A stretch of DNA of 41,577 bases from Candidatus Magasanikiibacteriota bacterium (GCA_018061685.1 JAGOTR010000001.1:1-41577); one strand, 5' to 3'. Positions 1-8,559 are shown, counted from the stretch's first letter. Program-made: numbers and translations. Notes: generated by a model not told the origin, from the letters alone.

Positions 1-729
1 GATATGCTGGTGGTAACCGAGCAACTCCAAACCTATTTAGCTCGTATGTCGGGTGGCACGGCAAATCAGCAAGATCTGTATGAAATGGCGGGCAACTTTT
101 TGTTTCGTCAAGATGATCTCAAAAAAAATATTGGCATGTTAAGTGGAGGCGAAAAAGCACGCCTGTGTTTGGCGGGTCTATTACTCCAAAAAAATGATGT
201 GCTGCTGTTAGACGAACCCACCAATCATTTAGACTTTGAAACCGTTGAAGCATTGGCAAACGCCCTTGAACATTCTCGCATGACAATTTTATTTGTGAGT
301 CACAATAGAACGTTTGTGAATACCATAGCCACGAGCATTATTGAAGTGGGTGGGGGCAAAGTGGTTCGTTCGCACCATGATTATGAAAATTATGTGTATC
401 ACTTAAAAGAGCAATTACATATTCAAGAAAAAATAATAGCCACTCCACCAAAACAAAAAATAGAATTAAAACTTGCCCGCATAGAAATACAAAAAATTCT
501 CAAAGAAGAAAAAAAACTCTTGCGTGACACAGAGCTTGAAATGATGGAACTAGAAAAAGAAAAACAAGACCTGTTGCATTGGTTTGAAAAAAATACCGAT
601 ACGTTTTCACGATTGAAACAAGATGCGTTTCAAGATGTGACGCAAAAATTACAAGCAGCCGAAGAACAGTGGTTTGTGCGGCAGGAATATATTCAGGAAC
701 TTGAGGTGGAGTTGCATGGACTGCGGTAA
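1..729 (+). CDS. ABC-F family ATPase, C-terminal part (5' end outside window)
   Basis: This is the last ~240 residues of an ABC-F protein, the soluble twin-ATPase family (EttA/Uup/YkpA type) that acts on ribosomes and has no membrane domain. Visible parts of the second nucleotide-binding domain are the signature LSGGEKARL, the Walker B VLLLDEPTNHLD and the H-loop FVSHNR. The Walker A of this domain and the whole first domain lie upstream of the window. From about 130 residues before the end the protein becomes Lys/Glu-rich with heptad-like spacing, as in the C-terminal coiled coil of Uup-like members. The frame is open from base 1. Which ABC-F subfamily it belongs to cannot be settled from this half. 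Confidence 0.93.
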   Translation, partial: DMLVVTEQLQTYLARMSGGTANQQDLYEMAGNFLFRQDDLKKNIGMLSGGEKARLCLAGLLLQKNDVLLLDEPTNHLDFETVEALANALEHSRMTILFVSHNRTFVNTIATSIIEVGGGKVVRSHHDYENYVYHLKEQLHIQEKIIATPPKQKIELKLARIEIQKILKEEKKLLRDTELEMMELEKEKQDLLHWFEKNTDTFSRLKQDAFQDVTQKLQAAEEQWFVRQEYIQELEVELHGLR

Positions 730-731
730 TA

Positions 732-755
732 AAAAAGAGCCAAGAGGCTCTTTTT
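732..755 (+). terminator. Intrinsic terminator of the ABC-F gene
   Basis: A ten-base stem AAAAAGAGCC / GGCTCTTTTT with the loop AAGA begins 2 bases after the ABC-F stop codon and ends in a T run. The A run on the other side could let it also stop the convergent gene ending at 777. Confidence 0.85.
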
Positions 756-776
756 GTATACGTATATTTCACCTGT

Positions 777-1796
777 CTACTCACAATTCGTTTTCGTCAC
801 CTCTACCCTATTTTCAAGAAAAAAATATGTTCCCGTATGTGCAATACAAGAGGTATACGTCGTATCGGGTTGTTTGCCCTCAAATGAAATTGACGTAGTA
901 TCTCTGTCACCAAATTTTGCGGCACAATACTGTGGCCCAGTTGCTGCCTCCAACTTCCCTGTAGCGATAGTGTATCGCCATATGTCACCACAGTATGACG
1001 CTGAGGCAAAATCCTCTGGAATAAAGACAAAATATTTTTGATCTGCAACAAGACACCCCCCTATTCCTTGATCTGATACGCCAATTCTATCTGTCATATA
1101 CTCCCCTTTTGCATACAAGTCATTGAGTGCAGCAAACCACTCATAACTTTGAAACGCACTGTGCGGGGCACACACATCCTCTTGGGTCAGCAAAATACTT
1201 TGCGAAAACGGACCATACCACGCATCAATCAAACCCACGGTTCCCGTACCCGGAATTCCTCCGGTGTATTGATGGTGAACATAGTAGCCTCCACCATAAT
1301 GCACATCCTGATCACACACATACACCTGATATCCATTTGGAATATCTGCTGAAATAATTTTTTTCATAATTTTTGTATCCGATAAATTTGCATCCTCAAA
1401 TTGACAGACATCGCTTAATCGATAGTCATTTGAAGCGGTTGGTGCATCTGTTTTTCTGTATTTTCCTAACGCCCCTACCAGTGCGACTTTTACTTCATAC
1501 GACAAATCGGTGTTTTCAAAATAGGCATAATTCATGAGTGAGGCAAAACCATCTGACTCTGAATTGGTATGTTGTATCGGCTGTTGCAGGCTATCTTCGT
1601 TTGGAGCTACTGGCTTTGGTTGTGCAGAAACATCGTTTTTTTGTTTTTGCACATTCATCGACAAATTGGCAATTTCTTGTTGTAATAGGTCTACTTTTTT
1701 GTTTTGTGCAACATATAAAAAACCAACACAGATGAGAAAAAATACCATAATAGCGAGGGCAACACTATACTGTTTTGATAGAGGCGGAAAATTCAT
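777..1796 (-). CDS. Membrane-anchored, Cys-rich hypothetical protein
   Basis: A 339-residue protein of unknown function. Residues ~9-31 form one hydrophobic segment (VALAIMVFFLICVGFLYVA) followed by KK, so it is probably a signal anchor with the bulk of the protein outside the membrane. Next come a short coiled-coil stretch (~33-54) and a Pro/Gln/Ser-rich linker. The domain from ~85 to the end holds eight cysteines, enough for four disulfides, which fits an exported fold. It also has a YGGGYYVHHQYTGG segment rich in aromatics and Gly. ATG at 1796 directly precedes the anchor. It converges on the ABC-F gene. No family was recognised; a pilin-like or cell-surface protein is possible. Confidence 0.75.
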   Translation of the reverse strand: MNFPPLSKQYSVALAIMVFFLICVGFLYVAQNKKVDLLQQEIANLSMNVQKQKNDVSAQPKPVAPNEDSLQQPIQHTNSESDGFASLMNYAYFENTDLSYEVKVALVGALGKYRKTDAPTASNDYRLSDVCQFEDANLSDTKIMKKIISADIPNGYQVYVCDQDVHYGGGYYVHHQYTGGIPGTGTVGLIDAWYGPFSQSILLTQEDVCAPHSAFQSYEWFAALNDLYAKGEYMTDRIGVSDQGIGGCLVADQKYFVFIPEDFASASYCGDIWRYTIATGKLEAATGPQYCAAKFGDRDTTSISFEGKQPDTTYTSCIAHTGTYFFLENRVEVTKTNCE

Positions 1797-1860
1797 ATGA
1801 TAGCATGAAGAAGTGAATTTAATTGTATGTAGTATATCACAAAAAAATTTTTTTCATATA

Positions 1861-1886
1861 AAAAAAGAGCATGGGTATACTCTTTT
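1861..1886 (-). terminator. Terminator after the methyltransferase gene
   Basis: Read on the minus strand, a nine-pair stem (AAAAGAGTA / TGCTCTTTT, one T-G pair) with the loop TACCCA is followed by more T residues. It lies 58 bases past the stop codon at 1944. Confidence 0.55.
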
Positions 1887-1943
1887 CTTGCGGCAGATTG
1901 TGAAAAAAAACAATATTTATAATGACCAATCAAATTGAAAAAA

Positions 1944-2573
1944 TTACTTAGAACCACGAATAACCCACCGGCCATAGCTATCAGCGGTTACTTGTACATT
2001 GTTAAATTTTGAAAATAATTTTTTAGCTTCTTCTTTTGTATAAAAACTATGAGGCAGTCCTTTTTCAGGACCTGAGACTGGAACAAACGTCCCCACCTCT
2101 ATTTCTTCTTGATCTTTAAAATTGTTCTTTTTTTTATTCGCTTCAAAATCAGGAACGGTAATAAAAAATTTTCCATTTTTTACAAGAACTTCATAGATAG
2201 TGTTCACGAGCTGCTCAACACTCTTTTTTGTGCCGTGATGAATAGTCGAAATTGAAATAATAAAATCATACCTATTTTTCGGAATTTCAAATGTAAACAT
2301 ATTAACACAAAAAATATCCGAATCATCATCAAGTATCGATTTGGTCATTTGGACAGCAATATCACTTGAATCGATACCTGCTGTTTTAAATCCTTGAGAT
2401 TGTAATGCTTTCAAATATTTTCCCGTTCCACACCCAATATCAAAAGCAGATTGAACCTCAAAGGTTGATTGGTTCACAAACGATGTAAATAACGGATGTA
2501 CTTCTTCGGAAAGGGTTGCCCATGCAGCACCACCATTTTTAAACTGCTTATAAATAGTATTCCAAATAGTCAT
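1944..2573 (-). CDS. Class I SAM-dependent methyltransferase
   Basis: A 209-residue soluble protein with the Rossmann-type methyltransferase fold. Motif I is FDIGCGTGKYL (about residues 44-54), followed by the acidic end of strand 2 in AGIDSSD, and a motif IV-like segment YDFIISISTIHH. The C-terminal part ends in a beta-rich segment (VQVTADSYGRWVIRG). It resembles the broad methyltransferase-11/TehB-like group that modifies small molecules or tRNA wobble bases; the substrate cannot be read from the sequence. It stands alone between a terminator and the tRNA-Trp gene, on the same strand as both. Confidence 0.85.
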   Translation of the reverse strand: MTIWNTIYKQFKNGGAAWATLSEEVHPLFTSFVNQSTFEVQSAFDIGCGTGKYLKALQSQGFKTAGIDSSDIAVQMTKSILDDDSDIFCVNMFTFEIPKNRYDFIISISTIHHGTKKSVEQLVNTIYEVLVKNGKFFITVPDFEANKKKNNFKDQEEIEVGTFVPVSGPEKGLPHSFYTKEEAKKLFSKFNNVQVTADSYGRWVIRGSK

Positions 2574-2626
2574 AGTTCGTTAGAGCATGTTTGTTAAAAT
2601 TTGAAAGGGGCATCTCTCAGAAAATG

Positions 2627-2697
2627 CAGGCGTGGCAGGAATCGAACCTACGCAGTTGGTTTTGGAGACCAACGTACTACCATTATACGACACGCCC
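2627..2697 (-). tRNA. tRNA-Trp (anticodon CCA)
   Basis: The minus strand folds into a full cloverleaf: acceptor GGGCGTG/CACGCCT, D arm, anticodon stem TTGGT/ACCAA with loop CTCCAAA (anticodon CCA), and T arm GTAGG/CCTGC with the loop TTCGATT. The 3' CCA is not encoded: GCAT follows the acceptor stem, so CCA must be added after transcription. A CCA anticodon reads only UGG, in line with UGA being used as stop in this window. Confidence 0.95.
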
Positions 2698-2711
2698 GTG
2701 TTGACTGTTAC

Positions 2712-2790
2712 CTATTCACAATTGACCCGACTTCGCCTGAGGGCTACCTGCCTGCCGGCAGGCAGGCGCCGGGCAAGCAATTAACTATTA
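2712..2790. repeat. Intergenic GC-rich palindromic repeat, composite copy
   Basis: The core is the perfect 20-base palindrome CCTGCCTGCCGGCAGGCAGG (2747-2766), between a TTCGCCTGAGGGCTA segment and GCCGGGCAAGC. These are flanked by CAATTGACCC and AATTAACTATTA. The same palindrome recurs at 28583, and the flanking words recur near 31755-31812. No coding potential was seen. Confidence 0.8.
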
Positions 2791-2858
2791 CTCTATAAAA
2801 ATTAACACCTTCACATCATATCAGAAATAGAAAAGAAATCAAGATACCCATCTGAATA

Positions 2859-2890
2859 AAAAACAACGCTTTTGGAAGAGCGTTGTTTTT
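2859..2890 (-). terminator. Terminator of rpmG
   Basis: A perfect 12-pair stem (AAAAACAACGCT / AGCGTTGTTTTT) sits just after the bL33 stop codon and ends in T residues on the minus strand. It closes the long recO/rpmG side of the ribosomal cluster before the tRNA-Trp gene. Confidence 0.85.
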
Positions 2891-2895
2891 GAATG

Positions 2896-3051
2896 TTACT
2901 TGGTTTCTTTATGTGAAGTATGTGACACGCAGAATTGACAATGTTTTTTCAATTCTAAGCGATCTTTCAAAATCTTTTTATTCTTTCGAGAAAAATAATT
3001 CACATGCTTACACACCGTACATTCCAATTTTACCATGTTATCTTGTGACAT
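2896..3051 (-). CDS. rpmG: 50S ribosomal protein bL33
   Basis: A 51-residue basic protein. The frame contains [19 protein letters not shown] and ends in a second Cys pair, CQFC; two CxxC pairs are the zinc-binding form of bL33, a component of the large subunit near the E site. Length and spacing fit the family. The first ATG (3051) is used here; an internal ATG five codons later (before VKLE) is equally close to family norms. No Shine-Dalgarno sequence precedes either. It lies downstream of recO on the same strand and ends directly before a strong terminator, so it is probably the last gene of that unit. Confidence 0.93.
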   Translation of the reverse strand: MSQDNMVKLECTVCKHVNYFSRKNKKILKDRLELKKHCQFCVSHTSHKETK

Positions 3052-3129
3052 ATACAAACGAGTCAATTTAAAGTAGGCAAACTATACTATAAAATACGTG
3101 GTTCGTCAAGAGACGAATATGTGTATAAA

Positions 3130-3888
3130 TTAGGCTCTACAAAGCAATTTCTCTATATTTGCCCAGTCAAATACCCGCCGCCCGGTATGGAACGTAGAAT
3201 AGCCATATACCGCCTCATGCACCTCTTCTCGGCAGGTAGTATCGCTTGGGTGAAGTGATTCTTCTTCAAATACCCTTAGTTCAAGTGCTTGAACGAGATA
3301 CTCACGGCTTCTAGACGAAAGCCAAATACCTGTTTTTTTGTGTATTGAGGAGTCCGGCATGCAAGAAACACATACCCCCTCCCCTGTTTCAAACAAGAAA
3401 AAGCTTGTCTCTTCGTGTTGTAAATCTTTTTCACAATTGCCACAGGCAGTAAGGTTTGGCGGAAAGCCTAATAACGCAATGGTACGAAGAAAAAAAATAT
3501 CTAAAAAAATGGTTATTGCCGAGGTGACTCGAGAGACTTGATCGAGACTGTGATACAGGTGATCAAAGGCACGCGTATCTCGCTCTTTTGGTTCAAACAA
3601 TTGGCTATACCCTTTTGCCATTGCCTGGGCAATGCTGGCATACACGATATTCGTTCGAATATGTGAAAAATATTCTTCTACATACACGGTGGTGAGATAG
3701 TCTATTTCTTTGCCACGAACAATTTGCGCATCAACGAATGCACATGGCTGCAATACACTGGCATGTTTACTCGTACTTTTTTTGAGCCCCTTGGCAATCA
3801 CATCATACTTACCATGCTCTTTGGTATACAACGTTACCAACGCATCATACTCTCGAATGGGCTGCTGTGATAACACAATGGCGTGCAT
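3130..3888 (-). CDS. recO: DNA repair protein RecO
   Basis: A 252-residue protein that works in RecFOR recombination, annealing SSB-coated single strands and helping RecA load on gaps. The N-terminal OB-fold is visible as the start IVLSQQPIREYDALVTLYTKEHGK and the basic KGLKKSTSKH segment. A helical middle is followed by a four-Cys zinc site, CGNCEKD... and CVSC (about residues 150-180). The length is typical. It lies 9 bases after ruvX, so two recombination genes are paired at the end of the ribosomal cluster. Confidence 0.93.
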   Translation of the reverse strand: MHAIVLSQQPIREYDALVTLYTKEHGKYDVIAKGLKKSTSKHASVLQPCAFVDAQIVRGKEIDYLTTVYVEEYFSHIRTNIVYASIAQAMAKGYSQLFEPKERDTRAFDHLYHSLDQVSRVTSAITIFLDIFFLRTIALLGFPPNLTACGNCEKDLQHEETSFFLFETGEGVCVSCMPDSSIHKKTGIWLSSRSREYLVQALELRVFEEESLHPSDTTCREEVHEAVYGYSTFHTGRRVFDWANIEKLLCRA

Positions 3889-3897
3889 ACAAGATGC

Positions 3898-4320
3898 TTA
3901 CAAAAATAATGTATTCCCCGAAAGCGAGATGCCCCCATCCAAATGAGCCCGATAGGTTTCAAGTATGACCATGGCTGCCTTTTCGTCACGCGTCACATCT
4001 CCACCCATGTCATCAGCTTCAAACGAACTGAGTCGTTCATCGACGTAGACCACGGGTACTCCTGCTGCTTCTTCTATTTTTTCACCAAAGGCTCTGACAC
4101 GCTCGGTATTTTTATTTTCTGTTCCGTCTTCCAGTGTGAGCGGCAATCCAATAGCAACGCGATTAATTTTTTCTTCTTTGATAAGTGAAACAATTTTTTC
4201 TATTTGTTTTTCTGGTACTTTTTCTGTCATTCTTCCAAACGGTAACACAACATCTAAGCCGAGCTGCATCCATGCTAAGCCAATATTTTTTTGCCCGTAA
4301 TCAATACCAAGGATGTTCAT
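3898..4320 (-). CDS. ruvX: RuvX/YqgF family Holliday-junction resolvase-like nuclease
   Basis: A 140-residue RNase H-fold protein of the YqgF family, proposed to process rRNA ends or resolve junctions. The first catalytic Asp is in ILGIDYGQKNIGLA. The second acidic position is in the family motif VAIGLPLTLEDGTE, and VVYVDERLSS carries the later Asp/Glu. The start is taken at the ATG encoding MNILGID, 5 bases after the map stop codon; an in-frame ATG at 4338 would overlap map and adds no conserved residues. Confidence 0.92.
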   Translation of the reverse strand: MNILGIDYGQKNIGLAWMQLGLDVVLPFGRMTEKVPEKQIEKIVSLIKEEKINRVAIGLPLTLEDGTENKNTERVRAFGEKIEEAAGVPVVYVDERLSSFEADDMGGDVTRDEKAAMVILETYRAHLDGGISLSGNTLFL

Positions 4321-4324
4321 ACTA

Positions 4325-5140
4325 CTAGTACGTTTCATGTGGACGCCGTGTCACAACAAGAATATCTGATTCGGTAACCACAATCGTGTGTTCAAAATGT
4401 GCACTTAAACTTTTGTCTACGGTAGAAATACTCCACCCGTCGGCTGCGGTTTTTACCCGTGGGCTACCAGCGGTAATCATCGGTTCAATAGCAATCACGA
4501 GGCCGGGTTCAATTTTCCATTTTTCGAGTGTATGGTCATAATAATTGGGAACGCGTGGATCTTCGTGAACCGCATACCCAACACCATGGCCCACTAAATC
4601 GTCTACAATGCCGTATTTGTATGGCACTACATATGATTCCACGGCTTTGCCAATGTCGGCAATGCTGCCACCAATACGCATGGCGGCAATACCTTTTTCA
4701 AGTGATGTTTTGGTTACATCAAGTAATTGTTGTGTTGCTTTGGGAATTTTTCCTACCGCAACGGTCAAGGCAGTATCGGTAAAAAAACCATTGCCCTTTG
4801 CACCCAAGCCACAATTCACTGGCCACTGCATGCCAATATCAATACTAAAAATATCGCCTTCTCGTAATATTTTTTGTTTGGTGGCAATGCCGTGTACCAC
4901 TTCTTCGTTGACCGAGGCACAAATGGTACTGGGAAATTTGGGATCTCGTGGATGACTTTGATACCCTTTAAACGCAGGTCTGCCGCCGCAAGCCTTAATT
5001 AATTTTTCTGCTTCTGCATCAATGTCATACGCAGACACACCCGGTGCCACAAGAGCCACGAGTTTTTCTAAAATTTCACCCATGAGCTTACCGCCTTTGA
5101 TGAGGTATTGTATTTCTTCTGGTTTTTTTATATGTGACAT
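4325..5140 (-). CDS. map: Type I methionine aminopeptidase
   Basis: A 271-residue metalloenzyme that removes the initiator Met from new proteins. All five metal ligands are visible in order: Asp in FSIDIG, Asp in FFTDTA, His in VGHGVGYAVHEDP, Glu in AIEPM and Glu in HFEHT. Between the two Asp ligands is an insertion (MQWPVNCGLGAKGNG) longer than in E. coli MAP. It is 13 bases downstream of adk, the usual secY-adk-map order of the spc operon. Confidence 0.96.
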   Translation of the reverse strand: MSHIKKPEEIQYLIKGGKLMGEILEKLVALVAPGVSAYDIDAEAEKLIKACGGRPAFKGYQSHPRDPKFPSTICASVNEEVVHGIATKQKILREGDIFSIDIGMQWPVNCGLGAKGNGFFTDTALTVAVGKIPKATQQLLDVTKTSLEKGIAAMRIGGSIADIGKAVESYVVPYKYGIVDDLVGHGVGYAVHEDPRVPNYYDHTLEKWKIEPGLVIAIEPMITAGSPRVKTAADGWSISTVDKSLSAHFEHTIVVTESDILVVTRRPHETY

Positions 5141-5153
5141 ACTGGTCAGACTA

Positions 5154-5822
5154 TTATTTGTTCATGTGTAAAATTTTCTCAACATCTTCATCAACAGCCG
5201 TAATATGTTGAGAGCCATCCACATGCACCAACATACCCAGAGTATCGTAATAGGCTAAAATAGGAGCCAATTTTTCGTTTCCCTGCTCCCGCAATCTTTT
5301 TTCAATTATTTCTGGTGTATCGTCGCTTCGTACTACCAAGGATCCGCCGCATTTATCACATACCTCTTTTTCATCATTTTCAGGGGTATATGGCAAAATG
5401 TCGCCACATCCTGCACATACTTTTCTTTTAGTCATGCGTTTATATCCAATATCGTTTGACAGCGCAATATCAATCACAAGCACATCGGAAACAATTCCCT
5501 GCTCTTCAAAAAACGTATTATAGGCTTTGGCTTGGTCGACACTCCGAATTGCACCATCTAAAATTACTCCTTTGCCTTGTTTGAGATACGACAAAATTTC
5601 TCGAAATGCCAGTCGGTAAATAAGCGTGTCGGCAACTAAATTGCCTTGTTTCATGTCGAGAAGCATGGCTTTGTCTTCGGCAGAAGCTGCTGGGTCAGTA
5701 TCGAGCCGACGAAGTAAATCACCAGTTGAAATATGCCCATAGCCATATCGCTGTGCCAAAAGACGTGCCTGTGTTCCCTTTCCACTTCCAGGAATACCCA
5801 TGAGAATAAGTATTTTTTTCAT
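5154..5822 (-). CDS. adk: Adenylate kinase
   Basis: A 222-residue enzyme (ATP + AMP = 2 ADP). The P-loop GIPGSGKGTQ is at residues 9-18, the AMP-binding region contains HISTGDLLRR, and the LID carries a four-Cys zinc site (CAGC ... CDKC) as in Gram-positive-type enzymes. DGAIRSVDQA replaces the usual DGFPR motif: the Arg is kept, while Phe-Pro is Ala-Ile. It is separated from secY by a repeat and a terminator-like hairpin. TATAAT at 5831-5836 (minus strand) may provide a separate promoter. Confidence 0.95.
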   Translation of the reverse strand: MKKILILMGIPGSGKGTQARLLAQRYGYGHISTGDLLRRLDTDPAASAEDKAMLLDMKQGNLVADTLIYRLAFREILSYLKQGKGVILDGAIRSVDQAKAYNTFFEEQGIVSDVLVIDIALSNDIGYKRMTKRKVCAGCGDILPYTPENDEKEVCDKCGGSLVVRSDDTPEIIEKRLREQGNEKLAPILAYYDTLGMLVHVDGSQHITAVDEDVEKILHMNK

Positions 5823-5864
5823 AAAGAGTTATTATATGTAAAAGTATATCATGAATTATATGCC

Positions 5865-5992
5865 CCCGTCTTCGTCCGGCTTCACTTCCTGCCTGCCGGT
5901 AGACAGGCGCTCCAGCTACGCCGGGCAAGCTCCTCATGTCAAACGGAGTCTTTTAAGGAGTTTACCCGGCGTAGCCCTCAGGCGAAGACGGG
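5865..5992. repeat. Long GC-rich inverted-repeat element between adk and secY
   Basis: The outer arms CCCGTCTTCG (5865-5874) and CGAAGACGGG (5983-5992) match perfectly. The inner arms GCTACGCCGGGCAAGCTCC (5915-5933) and its near-complement at 5957-5975 form a second stem. A further CCTGCCTGCCGG-like part sits in the left half. It belongs to the repeat family also seen at 2712, 17049 and 21745, and codes for nothing. Confidence 0.82.
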
Positions 5993-5998
5993 TACAAA

Positions 5999-6021
5999 AT
6001 AATCCCGCTCAGCGGGATTAT
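5999..6021 (-). terminator. Terminator-like hairpin after secY
   Basis: A ten-pair perfect stem (ATAATCCCGC / GCGGGATTAT) with the loop TGA on the minus strand is followed by TTTTGT. It lies 48 bases past the secY stop, so transcription of the ribosomal cluster may end or be reduced here before adk-map. Confidence 0.65.
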
Positions 6022-6068
6022 GTATATACTATATTTGAGCACTTTTTTGAATAGACCGTCTTTTTTAT

Positions 6069-7340
6069 TTACGAACGATCGTATTCATGAAGTGATAATT
6101 GTGCTTCAATTTGTTTAGCAATATCAATTGCAACACTCACAACGATAAGTAAACTGGTACCACCAATCGCTAATGCTTGCGTGCCGGTGACGGCTTGCAA
6201 AATAAATGGCAGAACAGCAATCATACCAAGAAAGAGTGCGCCAGAAAATACCAATCGTGTCATAATTTTTCCTAAGTACTGCTCGGTTTCTTTACCAGGT
6301 CGAATACCTGGAATAAAACCACCTTGTCGTTGTAAATTTTCAGCCACTTTGTTTGGTTGAAAAATAACAGCAGTGTAAAAATAGGTAAAGGCAAACACCA
6401 ATACAAAATATGAAATAGTATAGAATGTTTGGTTTTGAAATAATTGAATCGTTCCCACAGCAACACGACCAAGCAATCCCCCACTATTCACAAAAAATTG
6501 TGCGATCATGGAAGGGAATAAAATCAATGAAATGGCAAAAATGATTGGAATAACACCTGCGGTATTAATGCGAAGTGGCAAATAACTTGAGGTGCCACCA
6601 AATGATCGAGTGCCAATAGCACTTTTTGCATAATTGACTGGAATATGGCGTTGTCCTTCGTTGACCACCACCACACTTACCACCGTCACAATCGTAATGG
6701 CAATAAATAACAAGTAGGTGTATAAATCTGCTGGAGTATAATTGAGGATTGCTGTTTGTACCGCTTGTGGAAGTGAGGCAACGATACCTGCAAAAATAAG
6801 AAGTGAAATACCATTTCCAATTTTCTTTTCGGTAATCAATTCACCAATCCACATTAAAAACACGGTTCCGGCAGTCGTGGTCAAAATAATTCCCACGTAT
6901 GTCATGGTAGTAATATCAGTTAAGATATTTGCTTGTGATTGACGGAGTAATTGGATCAATGCAAACGATTGTAAAATCGCAAGCGGCACAGATGCTAACC
7001 GCGTATAGAGTTGAATTTTTTGTTGACCAGACTCACCTTCTTTACGCAATTCTTCTAGGCGTGGAACCACCATTTGAAGCAATTGAAAAATGATAGACGC
7101 CGTAATATAAGGAGCAACACCAAGCATCACAACAGAAAAATTTTCTAATGTGCCACCAGAAAAAACATTTAATAATCCCAAAATTTGATTGCCTTGTAAA
7201 AATTGTTTTAATCCTTCAGGATTCACGCCAGGAACAGGAATATGCGCTGCGATACGAAAAATAACAAGCATTCCTAACACAAAAAGAATGCTTTTACGAA
7301 GATCTTTCATGTTCCAAATATGTACTATTTTTTTCCACAT
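6069..7340 (-). CDS. secY: Protein translocase subunit SecY
   Basis: A 423-residue polytopic membrane protein forming the channel of the Sec translocon. The start MWKKIVHIWNMKDLRKSI leads into the first transmembrane helix and plug region (FVLGMLVIFRIAAHIPVPGV). The cytoplasmic loop GTRSFGGTSSYLPLRINTAGVIP and the late loop GFIPGIRPGKETEQYL, which contacts the ribosome, are clear. The frame stays open to another ATG (7394) that has AGGAA before it; that would add 18 residues absent from the family, so 7340 is preferred. It follows rplO, as in most bacteria. Confidence 0.95.
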   Translation of the reverse strand: MWKKIVHIWNMKDLRKSILFVLGMLVIFRIAAHIPVPGVNPEGLKQFLQGNQILGLLNVFSGGTLENFSVVMLGVAPYITASIIFQLLQMVVPRLEELRKEGESGQQKIQLYTRLASVPLAILQSFALIQLLRQSQANILTDITTMTYVGIILTTTAGTVFLMWIGELITEKKIGNGISLLIFAGIVASLPQAVQTAILNYTPADLYTYLLFIAITIVTVVSVVVVNEGQRHIPVNYAKSAIGTRSFGGTSSYLPLRINTAGVIPIIFAISLILFPSMIAQFFVNSGGLLGRVAVGTIQLFQNQTFYTISYFVLVFAFTYFYTAVIFQPNKVAENLQRQGGFIPGIRPGKETEQYLGKIMTRLVFSGALFLGMIAVLPFILQAVTGTQALAIGGTSLLIVVSVAIDIAKQIEAQLSLHEYDRS

Positions 7341-7451
7341 ACGAAGAGGAAATAGAAGGAAACACGAGGAAAGATGCTCCGTAGCATACGGCATGCGACA
7401 ATTCCTACAATATATTCCTAATGAAGAAAAGACTTAGGTTGAAATCAAGAA

Positions 7452-7895
7452 CTAGAATACAATACTACCACCTGCTTTTTCAATGGCAGCAATACCTGTT
7501 TTACTCACTAAACATCCTTTGAGAGTGATTTTTTTTGTGAGTGTTCCGGTTGCAACAACTTTGACGCCATTTTTTGGTGCATCAACAACACCTTTTTTAT
7601 GCAAAAATGCTGGAGTAACCACGTCACCAGAAGCGACGATACGTTCTAATGTGGTTAAGGTAACTAATTCTTTTTTGTTCACTAAACTGTGGAAACCACG
7701 GAGTTTTGGTACTTTTTGAAGTGCAGCCTTAAATCCACGGCGTTGAACACCACCTTTTCCACCAGAACGAGCACGTTGTCCTTTGAGACCACGACTTGAG
7801 TAGGTGCCTTTTCCAGATCCATTCCCACGACCAACACGTTTTTTTGAGGTGTGTGATTTTGGATGTGGCTGAATTGTATGTGCAGAAAGTGCCAT
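7452..7895 (-). CDS. rplO: 50S ribosomal protein uL15
   Basis: A 147-residue protein with the uL15 hallmarks: a Gly-rich N-terminus (RVGRGNGSGKGTYSSRGLKG, then QRARSGGKGG) and a C-terminal domain ending in AIEKAGGSIVF. It lies directly downstream of rpsE with only 22 bases between, with no rpmD (uL30) gene in the usual place. Confidence 0.96.
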   Translation of the reverse strand: MALSAHTIQPHPKSHTSKKRVGRGNGSGKGTYSSRGLKGQRARSGGKGGVQRRGFKAALQKVPKLRGFHSLVNKKELVTLTTLERIVASGDVVTPAFLHKKGVVDAPKNGVKVVATGTLTKKITLKGCLVSKTGIAAIEKAGGSIVF

Positions 7896-7917
7896 ATCAG
7901 CAAGATATTAGAAAATG

Positions 7918-8529
7918 TTATACATCTTTACTTGTTTTTGTTGTTTTTTTTGCGACTACTTTTTTTGGCTTTGTTGCTACGGCAGCAACAGCCTTCGGAG
8001 CATCTTCTTTTTTCACAGTCGCTTTTTTCACCACGGTATGGTGGTGACCTTTTGGTAAAAATTGTTGTAATGCGGCAAATGTCGCACACACATTCGTTAC
8101 TTTATTGTTTGTTTTTCCAAGTGTTTTTGCAGATGCATTTGGCACGCCAGCAAGTTCCAAAATAATACGAGTCGCACCACCAGCAATAACTCCAGATCCT
8201 TTTGGTGCGGGTTTCAACATGACTTTGGCTGCTTTAAATTTGGCTTCTACACGATGAGGAATTGTTTCTTTACGAATAGGCACGCGAATCATGGTTTTTT
8301 CCGCTTGATGAACAGCTTTACCAACGGCAATTTGCACGTCAGCTCCTTTAGCCAATCCAAATCCAACGCGTCCTTTTCTGTCACCAATCACAATACAAAC
8401 TCGAAAATTGAGCTGCTTACCACCTTTGGTAACACGAGTAACACGAGCCATGTCAACAATTTGTTGATCAAACTCTGGTTTCTCTTTTCTCTTCATTGGT
8501 TTTCTTTTGTCTCTACCTTCTTGTGCCAT
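7918..8529 (-). CDS. rpsE: 30S ribosomal protein uS5
   Basis: A 203-residue protein of the decoding-site side of the small subunit. The double-stranded-RNA-binding half has RVTRVTKGGKQLNFRV and GDRKGRVGFGLAKG; the second half has GVIAGGATRIILELAGV. A ~35-residue Ala/Lys-rich tail (KKATVKKEDAPKAVAAVATK...) goes beyond the family core. The ATG at 8529 is chosen; the TTG nine codons upstream adds nothing conserved. Confidence 0.95.
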   Translation of the reverse strand: MAQEGRDKRKPMKRKEKPEFDQQIVDMARVTRVTKGGKQLNFRVCIVIGDRKGRVGFGLAKGADVQIAVGKAVHQAEKTMIRVPIRKETIPHRVEAKFKAAKVMLKPAPKGSGVIAGGATRIILELAGVPNASAKTLGKTNNKVTNVCATFAALQQFLPKGHHHTVVKKATVKKEDAPKAVAAVATKPKKVVAKKTTKTSKDV

Positions 8530-8559
8530 ATGTGACTGGTTTAAATAATTGGGCAAGTA

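Noticed and set aside
2627-2697. Alternative genetic code 25 (UGA as Gly)
   Set aside because: UGA ends genes here (for example at 31023 and the Gln leader), and no UGA is needed inside conserved proteins.
7341-7394. Longer SecY starting at the ATG with AGGAA before it
   Set aside because: It adds 18 residues not found in the family; kept as an alternative only.
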